Positions 1-8,055 of a stretch of DNA of 64,000 nt are shown piece by piece. The position numbers and the translations under genes are program-made. This stretch comes from AWTP1-9 sp035703165 (GTDB lineage: Bacteria; Bacteroidota; Bacteroidia; Chitinophagales; Chitinophagaceae): assembly GCA_035703165.1 (NCBI GenBank), contig DASSYR010000043.1, positions 5,132-69,131 on the forward strand. The letters run 5' to 3'. Each line of letters begins with the position of its first letter. Position 1 is the first letter of the stretch. The notes beneath the pieces are model-generated. The model was not told where the DNA came from. It saw nothing but the letters and a program-made list of their open reading frames with translations, and searched no databases.

Positions 1-405
1 ACAATATTTTTATTAAGTGGTGTTGCGATGTTTTTACTCATACAATGCAGTAATACCTCATCGCAAACACAATTGCAAAATGCTGAAAAGAGAGGAGAAA
101 TTATTTCAGCTCTTTTAAATAATAATGATTACACATCTCAATTGATGGATTCAATAATGCACAATAACCATTCAATGATGATGATGAATGATAATTATGA
201 TATGATGCGAATGATGATGTCAGGAAATAGAATGATGAATATGATGATGTCCGATACCGCAATGAAAAACATGACAATGAACAATATGATAGAAATGATG
301 AGAAAGGATTCAACTACCTGTACTCACATGATGCGAATGATGATGAGAGATGCACAGATAAAAAAAAGGATGCAGGGTATGAAGATGGATGAAATGGCGC
401 ACTAA
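1..405 (+). CDS. Met-rich lipoprotein, 5' end outside the window
   Basis: The reading frame is open from base 1, and the hydrophobic stretch plus lipobox-like LIQC begins before the first internal ATG (base 28), so the true start probably lies left of the window. After the likely lipidated Cys the protein is a polar spacer, then a roughly 80-residue tail made largely of Met with Asn, Asp, His and Arg (runs such as MMMMN and MMRMMM). Met/His-rich secreted proteins commonly bind Cu(I) or Ag(I). The neighbours (SHOCT protein, relic of a His-rich metal P-type ATPase) fit a metal-resistance patch. Function as a periplasmic copper binder is inference; no known domain is visible. Confidence 0.6.
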   Translation, partial: TIFLLSGVAMFLLIQCSNTSSQTQLQNAEKRGEIISALLNNNDYTSQLMDSIMHNNHSMMMMNDNYDMMRMMMSGNRMMNMMMSDTAMKNMTMNNMIEMMRKDSTTCTHMMRMMMRDAQIKKRMQGMKMDEMAH

Positions 406-487
406 GGTAAGAATTGAAGATCAGAAGACCTTTTAAAACATCATTAAAAAAAGAAACAGAAAGTTTAAACCTTAAATTTATAACATT

Positions 488-700
488 ATGCATGATGGCT
501 ATTTTTTCTGGGGGATGCACTGGGTATGGTGGATACTTTGGTTGATTCTGCTCTTTTGGATATTTGCAGTCCCTTACAATATTCCCGGACAGCGAAATAA
601 AAAAGACACTCCGCTTGATATACTGAAAAAACGGTTTGCAAGCGGGGAAATCAGTAAAGAAGAATTTGAAGAACGGAAAAAAGTACTTGAAAAAGATTAA
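488..700 (+). CDS. Small SHOCT-domain membrane protein
   Basis: A 70-residue protein. Residues about 5-28 form one Trp-rich membrane segment, followed by a short basic linker and a C-terminal SHOCT domain (about residues 42-70; pattern LDILKKRFASGEISKEEFE). SHOCT modules are short helical oligomerisation or interaction domains, often found at the end of small membrane proteins and frequent in heavy-metal resistance islands of Bacteroidota. It lies 82 bases after the Met-rich lipoprotein and is probably cotranscribed with it. The exact role is unknown. Confidence 0.75.
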   Translation: MHDGYFFWGMHWVWWILWLILLFWIFAVPYNIPGQRNKKDTPLDILKKRFASGEISKEEFEERKKVLEKD

Positions 701-741
701 ATAAAAAACATTAAAAACCATCTTTTCTGAATGATTATTGG

Positions 742-951
742 ATGCAGCCTGCCACTGATATTTTTTTACCAGCATTGGTGTCGGGTGAAAACGCATCCTT
801 TATCATTTTTATGTTTTCCTGCTACCTGTTGATGTCCATGTACCATTATGGTGAAGATAATATGGCTCACATAAAAAATTCTGAACCCGCTAAAACTAAA
901 ACATATGAATCGCACCAATATTTAAAAAATCCAGGTCACCGATTGGTTTAA
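742..951 (+). CDS. Hypothetical 69-residue protein, possibly spurious
   Basis: A short open frame with one hydrophobic stretch (residues about 18-34) and a polar C-terminus. I do not recognise it. It follows the SHOCT gene by 41 bases in the same direction, which is the main reason to list it. It may be a degraded small membrane protein of the same metal-related patch. The 250 bases that follow (952-1202) contain no gene I can support. Confidence 0.25.
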   Translation: MQPATDIFLPALVSGENASFIIFMFSCYLLMSMYHYGEDNMAHIKNSEPAKTKTYESHQYLKNPGHRLV

Positions 952-1202
952 CCGGGGCATTGCCCTGTCCGCTCAATTTTCTAATGTGTAGGACATGATG
1001 GAACAGTGAAATGCTTCAACAGCCTATAGACTGTGTTGGATAGCTCCTCTGTTATCCGCATGGATGTTCTCCTTCGGGATGCAGAAACATGTAATGTAGA
1101 AACACTTATACTCTGTTGGATATTTTGAGCCTGCATAGCCGGATTTTACAACACAACTATTATAAGTATTTTAATGCTTAAAAAATTAAACCAATTTACA
1201 TA

Positions 1203-2066
1203 TTGTCAAAGCAAAATTCCAAAATTACTATTATCAAAGCATCAGGCGACAAAGTTTTGTTTGATAATTCAAAACTCAGGCGTTCGTTGGAACGATCCGG
1301 GGCAAGCGATACAGTTATCAACCAGATAATTGATAAAATGGAAGCATCATTATATGATGGTATTACCACCAAAGAAATCTACAAAAAGGCCTTCGCCTTA
1401 TTACGCAAAAGCTCCCGCCCAACTGCTGCTCGTTACAAGCTCAAAAAAGCTATTTATGAGTTGGGACCGTCAGGTTTTTTGTTTGAAAAATTTGTAGCTG
1501 CCATCATAAAATTTGAAGGCTTTCATACAAATACTAATGTTATTGTAAAAGGACATTGTGTTAATCACGAAGTAGATATAGTGGCTGAGAAGGATGAAAA
1601 TCACTTTATGATTGAGTGCAAGTTTCACAGCGACCAGGGACGGTTTTGCGATGTTAAAATACCTTTATATACCCATTCCAGGTTTCAGGATGTAGAAAGA
1701 CAATGGAAAAAAAGTCCTGCACATGAAACCAAATTTCACCAGGGTTGGATATTTACCAATACCCGTTTTACTACCGATGCCATCCAATATGGAAATTGCT
1801 CCGGTTTAATGCTTATTGGATGGGATTACCCTAAAAAAGGCAGTTTGAAAGAACGAGTTGATACAGCAGGACTTCACCCTATTACTTCTCTCACTACTCT
1901 TTCAGCAAAAGAAAAACAGGAACTGCTGAAAAATAATATTGTATTATGTAAAACCATTTTTCATAACCCAACATTATTGCAAAACATTGGGCTAAAATCC
2001 CCCCGATTACAAAAAATACTGAACGAATGTGCTGTACTGTGTGAAATTAATTCAAATAATAAATGA
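1203..2066 (+). CDS. ATP-cone domain fused to a PD-(D/E)XK nuclease domain
   Basis: A 287-residue protein with a TTG start; no ATG lies near the beginning of the conserved region. Residues about 7-85 form an ATP-cone, the nucleotide-sensing module best known from class I/III ribonucleotide reductases and NrdR. Residues about 90-200 look like an Mrr-type restriction endonuclease fold: helix with E96 (FEKF), then D125 in HEVDIV and E138-x-K140 in IECKF, i.e. a complete D-ExK active site. The last 60 residues resemble a helix-hairpin-helix tail. A nucleotide-gated DNA nuclease is the inferred role. Its stop overlaps the start of the next gene by 4 bases (ATGA), so the two are translationally coupled. 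Confidence 0.75.
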   Translation: MSKQNSKITIIKASGDKVLFDNSKLRRSLERSGASDTVINQIIDKMEASLYDGITTKEIYKKAFALLRKSSRPTAARYKLKKAIYELGPSGFLFEKFVAAIIKFEGFHTNTNVIVKGHCVNHEVDIVAEKDENHFMIECKFHSDQGRFCDVKIPLYTHSRFQDVERQWKKSPAHETKFHQGWIFTNTRFTTDAIQYGNCSGLMLIGWDYPKKGSLKERVDTAGLHPITSLTTLSAKEKQELLKNNIVLCKTIFHNPTLLQNIGLKSPRLQKILNECAVLCEINSNNK

Positions 2067-2605
2067 TTAGACAAAAACAAATAATAACAAATTGGAACGT
2101 CATCACCGGAGGGCCATGCACAGGTAAAACAACCGTGGTTAAATTGCTAGCCGCAAAAGGCTATAAAACCACTATTGAACATGCCAGACACTACATAGAT
2201 ACGCAAAAAATACAGGGACAAACTGTAGAGGAAATTCGGAACAACAAGAAAAAATTTCAACTGGGTGTACTGAACATGCAGATAGAACAAGAAGCTGCGC
2301 TTGATGTGAATGAAACGGTTTTCTTAGACCGTGCATTGCCTGACACCATGGCTTATTTTAACTTTTTGGGATTGGATTATGATGACAGGCTGATTGAGCA
2401 GTGCAACAAATACTGCTATCACCGTGTATTTATTTTAGATCGGCTGCCTTTGATAAATGATTATGCACGATTGGAAGATGAAGATGAACAAATTCGTATT
2501 CACAACCTGATTATAGAAGTTTATCAGTCATTTCCGTGCCCCATCGTTCCTGTGCCTGTATTAACACCTGAGGAGCGGGTTAATTTTATATTGAAAAATA
2601 TTTAA
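2063..2605 (+). CDS. P-loop NTPase of the AAA_28 / NadR-kinase-like type
   Basis: A 180-residue protein with Walker A at the N-terminus (GGPCTGKTT), a VFLDRALPD segment resembling the DxR/Walker B of nucleoside-kinase-like P-loop proteins, and a charged lid region (YARLEDEDEQ) near residue 135. This fits AAA_28, a family related to the NadR ribosylnicotinamide kinase domain, so it may be a small-molecule kinase rather than a mechanical ATPase. It overlaps the upstream ATP-cone nuclease gene by 4 bases and presumably acts with it. Its substrate is unknown. Confidence 0.7.
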   Translation: MIRQKQIITNWNVITGGPCTGKTTVVKLLAAKGYKTTIEHARHYIDTQKIQGQTVEEIRNNKKKFQLGVLNMQIEQEAALDVNETVFLDRALPDTMAYFNFLGLDYDDRLIEQCNKYCYHRVFILDRLPLINDYARLEDEDEQIRIHNLIIEVYQSFPCPIVPVPVLTPEERVNFILKNI

Positions 2606-2616
2606 TTTAATCAGAA

Positions 2617-2810
2617 ATGGAGCATCCCCTTCACAAAAAGAAGAACATTATCAGATCAAGGAACATTATTTGTAGGGCCACAAACATGAGCATCATGCTT
2701 TAGCAGATTACGACAAACATATCGAAAATCATATTGTTGATTTCCGGAAAAGGTTAGTGATCCACATCATCATTACCTTTCCTGTAAACGTTATAAATTT
2801 CACTCACTAG
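2617..2810 (+). pseudogene. Relic of the N-terminus of a His-rich heavy-metal P-type ATPase
   Basis: No intact frame exists, but an ATG at 2617 begins MEHPLHKKK, and after a +/-1 shift the adjoining frame reads EEHYQIKEHYL, a TAG stop, then GHKHEHHALADYDKH and IENHIVDFRKR, followed by hydrophobic residues and a TAG at 2808-2810. A His-rich leader ending in a DFRKRF-like motif just before the first membrane helix is typical of CopB/CopA-type copper ATPases in Bacteroidota. At least one frameshift and one nonsense codon are present and nothing of the catalytic core follows, so this is a dead fragment. The bases from 2811 to 2971 hold nothing I can assign. Confidence 0.5.
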
Positions 2811-2971
2811 CAATGCGAAACTGGAAAAAGAAAAGCCGAGACAGCGTACAGAAGAAGGTGATGCGGCTTCTCCCCCCTCATTCAGCACAGATAATACCAA
2901 TGGGCATCTTTTATTTAAGAATATACCATCTATACCACTTAGGACTATTTTTTGATTTAAAATTCATCTTG

Positions 2972-3289
2972 CTATAAATCTGTCATAAATCTATAAATAC
3001 TTTCTGGCAAATAGAGCCCGTTATCCGTCATGGTCAAAAAAGATGGTTCGAAAATTTTCTTATAACAAACCAGACAATGAAAATGCGCAAAGACTACAGT
3101 TTCGTTTTCACAAATCACTTTTTTTCGAATAACATAATTGAGTGCAAATGCTTTGACAGAACTATTAATTTCATCGGGAAAGGGAAATAAAGCGACTATA
3201 AAAAAAAGCAAGAATTCCTTTGTATATTCAAAAATAGCGATGTTGTAGAAAGTGGAGTTGCAACGGTATATCAGATCTCTTAAAATTTC
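2972..3289 (-). pseudogene. Possible decayed Fur-family metalloregulator fragment
   Basis: On the minus strand a frame of about 105 codons is open from 3289 without a usable ATG. The first part (NSTFYNIAIFEYTKEF) resembles the end of the Fur winged-helix recognition region, and the later AHFHCLVC resembles the HxHFxCxxC zinc-binding core of Fur-type repressors, followed by a degenerate LPES segment. Conservation is poor and the N-terminal third is missing. It sits beside a P-type ATPase relic, which suits a lost metal-sensing gene. The similarity is judged by eye and is weak; it could be chance. Confidence 0.3.
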
Positions 3290-3316
3290 CTAAATTGCCA
3301 GCTTAAACATTGGCTC

Positions 3317-5848
3317 ATGAAAAAAAGATTCCTGTTTTTGGCATTTACACTTTTTACTTTTTCAATTACCAAAGCCCAACTCAAATCACCGGATGAATTT
3401 TTGGGCTATAAAATCGGAACAAAATTTACTCCTCACTGGAAGGTTGTTAATTATTTCACTCATGTTGCATCCTCAGCTTCTGCAATGATTAAATTGCAAC
3501 AATATGGTGAGACCAATGAGGGGCGCCCTTTATTACTTGCCTTTGTGAGCAGTCCGGAAAATATACAGCGGCTGGAACAAATCCGGATGAATAATATTCG
3601 TCTTGCCAACCTTGCAAACGATAAAAAAGCTGCCATAGAAGATAATGCCCCGGCGGTTGTGTGGCTCAGTTATAATGTTCATGGGAATGAAGCCTCTTCT
3701 ACAGAAGCAGCCTTGCTGACTTTGTACGCATTAGTTGATCCTTCCAACACTCAAACAAAAGAATGGCTGAAAAACACAGTAGTTATTCTTGATCCCTGTA
3801 TCAATCCTGACGGGAGAGACCGCTATGTGAACTGGTTTAATTCAATAGTAGGAAAAAATTTTAATCCCCAATTAGCAGCAAGAGAACACCGAGAACCCTG
3901 GCCCGGTGGAAGAACGAATCATTATAATTTCGATCTGAATCGTGACTGGGCGTGGCAAACTCAGAAAGAATCCCGGGAGCGAATGAAACTGTACTGTCAA
4001 TGGATGCCCCAGGTACATGTGGATTATCATGAGCAAAGTGTGAATGCACCCTACTATTTTGCTCCTGCCGGGCAGCCATATCACGAAGTAATCACACAGT
4101 GGCAGCGGGATTTCCAGGTAACAATTGGAAAAAACAACGCAAAGTATTTTGATACCAATGGCTGGTTGTTTTTTACCAAAGAAGTATTTGATCTTTTTTA
4201 TCCGTCTTATGGCGATACATATCCAGTATTCAATGGCAGTATCGGTATGACTTACGAACAAGCCGGAGGCCCCGCAGGCGGGCTTGGCGCTTTGAATGAT
4301 GAAGGAGATACATTAACCCTTGTTGATCGTGCCACGCATCATTTTATCACTTCCCTGAGTACTATTGAGATTTCCTCCCTAAATGCTTCGAAGCTTGTAA
4401 AAGAGTTCCGAAAATATTTTAATGATGCGGTAAGCAATGGTGTGGGAGAACACAAATCCTATGTGATCAAAAGTGATGGCAGAAGTTTACAAAGAATAAA
4501 ATCGCTGACCGAACTGCTGGATAAAAACGGAATTCAATACGAATTTGCGTTGGGAAGTTCGAAAGGTGCTTTCTCAGGTTATGATTACGGTACCGGGAAA
4601 GAAGGACTGTTTACGATACAACAGGGCGATCTGATTGTAAGTGCTTTACAGCCACGCTCTGCCTTAGTAAAAGTTTTATTCGAACCGAAATCAAAACTGG
4701 TGGACTCCGTCACTTATGATATAACTGCCTGGTCATTGCCCTATGTGTATGGGGTAAATGCTTTTGCATCGAAAGATAAAATTCAGATGGGTGGTGGAAG
4801 CCTGACGGCAGCAAAAATCAGTAATCCTGAAACAGATTATGGTTATGTTTTGCCTTGGAGTGGGATGACATCGGTAAAAACTGTATCCCTATTGCTGAAA
4901 AAAGGTATTCTGCTACGTTATGCAGAGCAGCCTTTTGAGATCGGGAGCAACAAGTTTGACAGAGGTTCCATCATAATTTTAAAAACGGCAAACAAGTCGT
5001 TCGGAAAAAATCTATGGAGTATAGTAAAAGAAATTGCCGATGCAAACAATCTTCAGCTTTTTCCGGTAGTAAGCGGCTTTGTTGATAAAGGATATGATTT
5101 CGGCAGCCAAAAAGTACATCCATTTAAAGCGCCAAGGGTGGCATTGGTTACGGGGGAAAATGTGAACTCGAATGCCTCCGGTGAAATCTGGCATTTCTTT
5201 GAACAGCAGATTGATTATCCTCTTACATTGATCAATGCAACGAATATCGGTACTACCAATTGGAATAATATTGATGTACTCATTTTACCGGATGGCAATT
5301 ACCATTTTCTAAGTGATAAAGGACAATTGGAAGATTTCAAAGACTGGATCAACAAAGGCGGAAAAGTAATAGCATTGGAAGGAGCAGTAGCGCAATTGGC
5401 CAAGGCCGAATTCGGAATTAAGCTGAAAAAAGGAGATGAAGGTGATAAAAAAGATACAGTTTTATATGCAGCATTAAAAAAATTTGAAGACCGTGAAAGA
5501 GATGCAATTCCTGGTACAACTTTGGGTTCTATATTAAAAGTAAATCTGGATAATACACATCCGCTTGCATTCGGTTACCCTGATTATTATTTCACACTCA
5601 AGCAGGACGATGCAATTTATGAATTCATGAAAGAAGGCTGGAACGTAGGTGTGATAAAAAAAGAAAGCCAGGTGGCAGGATTCATCGGGGCCAAATTAAA
5701 AGAAAAACTGAAAGACGGTTTGCTTTTTGGCGTTCAGAATATGGGTCGCGGCTCGGTTATTTACCTGGCAGATAATGTTATGTTTCGCAGCTTCTGGGAA
5801 AACGGGAAACTGATGTTTTGCAATGCCGTTTTTCTCGTAGGGAATTAA
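3317..5848 (+). CDS. Secreted zinc carboxypeptidase, M14 family
   Basis: An 843-residue protein with a signal peptide (about residues 1-20, ending TKAQ). The M14 domain spans roughly residues 40-360: zinc ligands H122 and E125 in VHGNE, third ligand H238 in VDYHEQ, substrate-binding R167 and N208/R209 (NPDGRDR, LNRDW), and catalytic E314 in TYEQAGG. The remaining 450 residues form a long C-terminal extension, including a glutamine-amidotransferase-like fold around residues 600-720, as in many large Bacteroidota M14 peptidases. It probably trims peptides in the periplasm or outside the cell. It stands alone between the accessory patch and ssb. Confidence 0.88.
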   Translation: MKKRFLFLAFTLFTFSITKAQLKSPDEFLGYKIGTKFTPHWKVVNYFTHVASSASAMIKLQQYGETNEGRPLLLAFVSSPENIQRLEQIRMNNIRLANLANDKKAAIEDNAPAVVWLSYNVHGNEASSTEAALLTLYALVDPSNTQTKEWLKNTVVILDPCINPDGRDRYVNWFNSIVGKNFNPQLAAREHREPWPGGRTNHYNFDLNRDWAWQTQKESRERMKLYCQWMPQVHVDYHEQSVNAPYYFAPAGQPYHEVITQWQRDFQVTIGKNNAKYFDTNGWLFFTKEVFDLFYPSYGDTYPVFNGSIGMTYEQAGGPAGGLGALNDEGDTLTLVDRATHHFITSLSTIEISSLNASKLVKEFRKYFNDAVSNGVGEHKSYVIKSDGRSLQRIKSLTELLDKNGIQYEFALGSSKGAFSGYDYGTGKEGLFTIQQGDLIVSALQPRSALVKVLFEPKSKLVDSVTYDITAWSLPYVYGVNAFASKDKIQMGGGSLTAAKISNPETDYGYVLPWSGMTSVKTVSLLLKKGILLRYAEQPFEIGSNKFDRGSIIILKTANKSFGKNLWSIVKEIADANNLQLFPVVSGFVDKGYDFGSQKVHPFKAPRVALVTGENVNSNASGEIWHFFEQQIDYPLTLINATNIGTTNWNNIDVLILPDGNYHFLSDKGQLEDFKDWINKGGKVIALEGAVAQLAKAEFGIKLKKGDEGDKKDTVLYAALKKFEDRERDAIPGTTLGSILKVNLDNTHPLAFGYPDYYFTLKQDDAIYEFMKEGWNVGVIKKESQVAGFIGAKLKEKLKDGLLFGVQNMGRGSVIYLADNVMFRSFWENGKLMFCNAVFLVGN

Positions 5849-6137
5849 ACTCTTACAGGAGTTATAAAGCTGAGGAATTTTACCGAACGGCAAATCAACT
5901 TCTCTAACAAAGTTTATATTCGTTGAATAAATTTTTTCATGAGGAAGTTTTTATTTGCTACCGTTTATTTCTTTCCTTCTTTATTTCACGCAAAGCTGCT
6001 ATGAAAATATAAAAGCCGGATAATTTATTCAATCATCACTATTAACGCTACCGGCACTAATACGACAGATGTTTCGCGTACTACTCCTTAAATGGCTGCC
6101 CTATGAAATAGAAAATTATCTTAGTTTTAATTAAAAT
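5849..6137. other. Intergenic stretch with no supported gene
   Basis: Between the peptidase stop and the terminator there is no intact gene. A 21-codon ORF at about 5939 starts like a signal peptide (MRKFLFATVYFF) and stops early, and a following stretch in another frame reads ITINATGTNTTDVSRTTP before a stop. These could be crumbs of a lost secreted-protein gene, but they are too short to call. Confidence 0.3.
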
Positions 6138-6170
6138 GCCCGCCTGGATACCAGGCAGGCTTATTTTTTT
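6138..6170. terminator. Bidirectional intrinsic terminator
   Basis: A 10-bp stem (6138-6147 with 6151-6160, one C-A mismatch, 3-base loop) is followed by a T-rich run on the plus strand (6161-6170). Reading leftward it is followed by TTTTAATT, so it can serve both the peptidase gene and ssb, which converge here. Confidence 0.75.
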
Positions 6171-6183
6171 AATCAAAAACATT

Positions 6184-6600
6184 TTAAAAAGGTAAATCAT
6201 CTACCGATTCATTAGCTGATGGAGTATATCCCGCAGCAGCAGAAGGAGATGCGGTTTCTCCCTGACTACCGCTTTCAGAACGGTTACCACCCCCCAGTAA
6301 TTGAATATTTAAAACACGAAGCGTTAATGAGGCTCCGGCAGTTCCGTCATTTCGTTGAAAAGTTCTTACTTCAGGAGTACCCTCAGCATAAATCTGAGTT
6401 CCTTTCTTTAAATAAGGTGCAATGCCTGTTTTGTCTGACCAATAAGCACAATCTACCCAGGTAGTTTTGTCCTTCTGCATTCCTTGCGCATCTCTAAATC
6501 GTTCCGTATGAGCAACCGTAAAATTCATCACATTTTTTCCGTTAACAGTGTTTACTACACAATCTTTGCCAAGGTTTCCAATAATTTGAAGCTTTATCAT
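6184..6600 (-). CDS. ssb: Single-stranded DNA-binding protein
   Basis: A 138-residue protein. The OB-fold covers about residues 1-105 with typical SSB strands (MIKLQIIGNLGKD, FTVAHTERF, TTWVDCAYW). A flexible Ser/Gly/Ala linker leads to the acidic tip VDDLPF, the conserved docking site for replication and repair proteins. The length suits small Bacteroidota SSBs. It coats single-stranded DNA during replication and repair in the cytoplasm. It is transcribed divergently from mnmA, and the ATG at 6600 is the only reasonable start. Confidence 0.93.
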   Translation of the reverse strand: MIKLQIIGNLGKDCVVNTVNGKNVMNFTVAHTERFRDAQGMQKDKTTWVDCAYWSDKTGIAPYLKKGTQIYAEGTPEVRTFQRNDGTAGASLTLRVLNIQLLGGGNRSESGSQGETASPSAAAGYTPSANESVDDLPF

Positions 6601-6620
6601 AATGTTTTTTTTAAGGGCAA

Positions 6621-6649
6621 TAAAGTTAGGAAAAGAGCAAGTAACTCAA
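6621..6649 (-). promoter_or_regulatory. Candidate promoter for ssb
   Basis: Read on the minus strand, TTG (6649-6647), an 18-base spacer and TAACTTTA (6628-6621) approximate the Bacteroidota -33/-7 elements (TTTG and TAnnTTTG), ending 20 bases before the ssb ATG. One base of the -7 box departs from consensus. Confidence 0.4.
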
Positions 6650-6762
6650 TAAATATTTTAACTGCTATTAACAAATCAATACAGGTTATTTTTTAGCTTT
6701 TTTTTGTGAAAAAACACAGTTTTTAATCAATCCTCAATGCGATACACTTTCTCAAAGACATT

Positions 6763-6790
6763 TTTGTTGCGCCAATTATGTTTAATTTTG
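6763..6790 (+). promoter_or_regulatory. Candidate promoter for mnmA
   Basis: A perfect -7 element TAATTTTG (6783-6790, pattern TAnnTTTG) lies 22 bases upstream of the mnmA ATG. A TTTG (6763-6766) sits 16 bases upstream, somewhat closer than the usual 19-21, so the -33 element is less certain than the -7. Confidence 0.55.
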
Positions 6791-6812
6791 CACGTTTAAT
6801 AAACTCGTAATT

Positions 6813-7922
6813 ATGAGCCGTAAGGGAAAAGTTTTAGTGGCAATGAGTGGCGGTATAGATAGTACTGTTACAGCGCTCATGTTGCATAATGAAGGCTATG
6901 AAGTAGTAGGCATCACCATGAAAACCTGGGACTATGCAACCAGTGGCTCATCAAAAAAAGAAACCGGATGTTGCAATCTTGATTCTTTTAATGATGCCCG
7001 TATGGCAGCGGTTCAACATGGGTTTCCACATTTTGTGTTGGATATACGGGAGGAATTTGGCGACTTTGTAATTGAAAATTTTGTTGAGGAATATCTTGCC
7101 GGGCGAACTCCTAATCCATGTGTAATGTGCAACACACATATTAAATGGAGAGCTTTATTAAAAAGAGCCGATGCGCTTGGATGTGATTATATAGCTACCG
7201 GCCATTACGGAAATATTTCCCAACATACCGATGGTCGTTTCTACATAAGTAAGGGGCTGGATGAAACAAAAGATCAAAGCTATGTTTTATGGGGCTTGCA
7301 ACAGGATTTATTGAGTCGCACTTTGCTACCATTAGGTAATTATCGTAAATCAGAAATACGCCAAATGGCTATTGATTACGGCTACCCGGAACTGGCCAAA
7401 AAAAATGAGAGTTATGAAATATGTTTCGTACCCGATAATGATTACCGTGGCTTTTTAAAGAAAAAAGTACAAGGCCTGGAAGAAAGAGTTGCCGGCGGAA
7501 ATTTTATTGACAAATCAGGAAAAATTCTTGGTCATCATAAGGGTTATCCCTTTTATACAATCGGACAGCGCAAGGGATTGGATATAGCCTTGGGTAAACC
7601 AGCTTTTGTTACCGAAATTATCCCGGAATCCAATACCATCGTTTTGGGTGACGAGGAGGACCTGAACCAAAAAGAGATATTAGTTGCCAACATAAACTGG
7701 ATGAAATATGATGGCGTTTGCACAGGAAAGGATGCCATAACCAAAATTCGCTATAAAGATCATGGTAGTATAAGTAGCTTGTACCCAGATGATAAAGGCT
7801 GCGTAAGGGTAAAATTTTATGAATCTGCTAAAGGCGTTGCCCCGGGCCAAAGCGCTGTTTTTTATGAAGGGAATGATATTATCGGAGGTGGAATTATTCA
7901 GCGTAATGACATTGTCTTATAA
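6813..7922 (+). CDS. mnmA: tRNA-specific 2-thiouridylase MnmA
   Basis: A 369-residue enzyme that puts sulfur on U34 of tRNA for Lys, Glu and Gln. The N-terminal PP-loop is SGGIDS (residues 12-17; the usual form is SGGVDS). The two catalytic cysteines are recognisable as C103 (NPCVMCN) and C204 (YEICFVPD), and the C-terminal beta-barrel contains the GQRKGL motif of the family. The length matches the family. It stands alone, divergent from ssb, with a good TAnnTTTG promoter box just upstream. Confidence 0.96.
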   Translation: MSRKGKVLVAMSGGIDSTVTALMLHNEGYEVVGITMKTWDYATSGSSKKETGCCNLDSFNDARMAAVQHGFPHFVLDIREEFGDFVIENFVEEYLAGRTPNPCVMCNTHIKWRALLKRADALGCDYIATGHYGNISQHTDGRFYISKGLDETKDQSYVLWGLQQDLLSRTLLPLGNYRKSEIRQMAIDYGYPELAKKNESYEICFVPDNDYRGFLKKKVQGLEERVAGGNFIDKSGKILGHHKGYPFYTIGQRKGLDIALGKPAFVTEIIPESNTIVLGDEEDLNQKEILVANINWMKYDGVCTGKDAITKIRYKDHGSISSLYPDDKGCVRVKFYESAKGVAPGQSAVFYEGNDIIGGGIIQRNDIVL

Positions 7923-8055
7923 GCAATAAAACCTCATAGTCAGCGTTTTAGCTAATAATTAAACTATTTATTTAATACTGTGGAAGCAAATGAACAATAA
8001 AAGGTGTCTTACCAATAAATAAATTTAGTTAACAACTGAATTCATAAACCTACTT

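Noticed and set aside
314..796. A 160-codon frame on the minus strand opposite the SHOCT gene
   Set aside because: It runs antisense to two better supported plus-strand genes, is rich in Phe and Lys from the AT bias, and shows no domain.
742..951. Assignment of the 69-residue ORF to the DUF2933 family
   Set aside because: Only a vague hydrophobic stretch followed by His/Asp supports it; not enough to name a family.
2861..2887. Similarity of this stretch to 6241-6267 (about 17 of 20 bases) as a possible repeat
   Set aside because: It is short, imperfect and on one side lies within the ssb coding end; most likely chance.
3872..4261. A 129-codon minus-strand frame inside the M14 peptidase gene
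   Set aside because: The peptidase frame has all catalytic residues; the antisense frame has no recognisable features.
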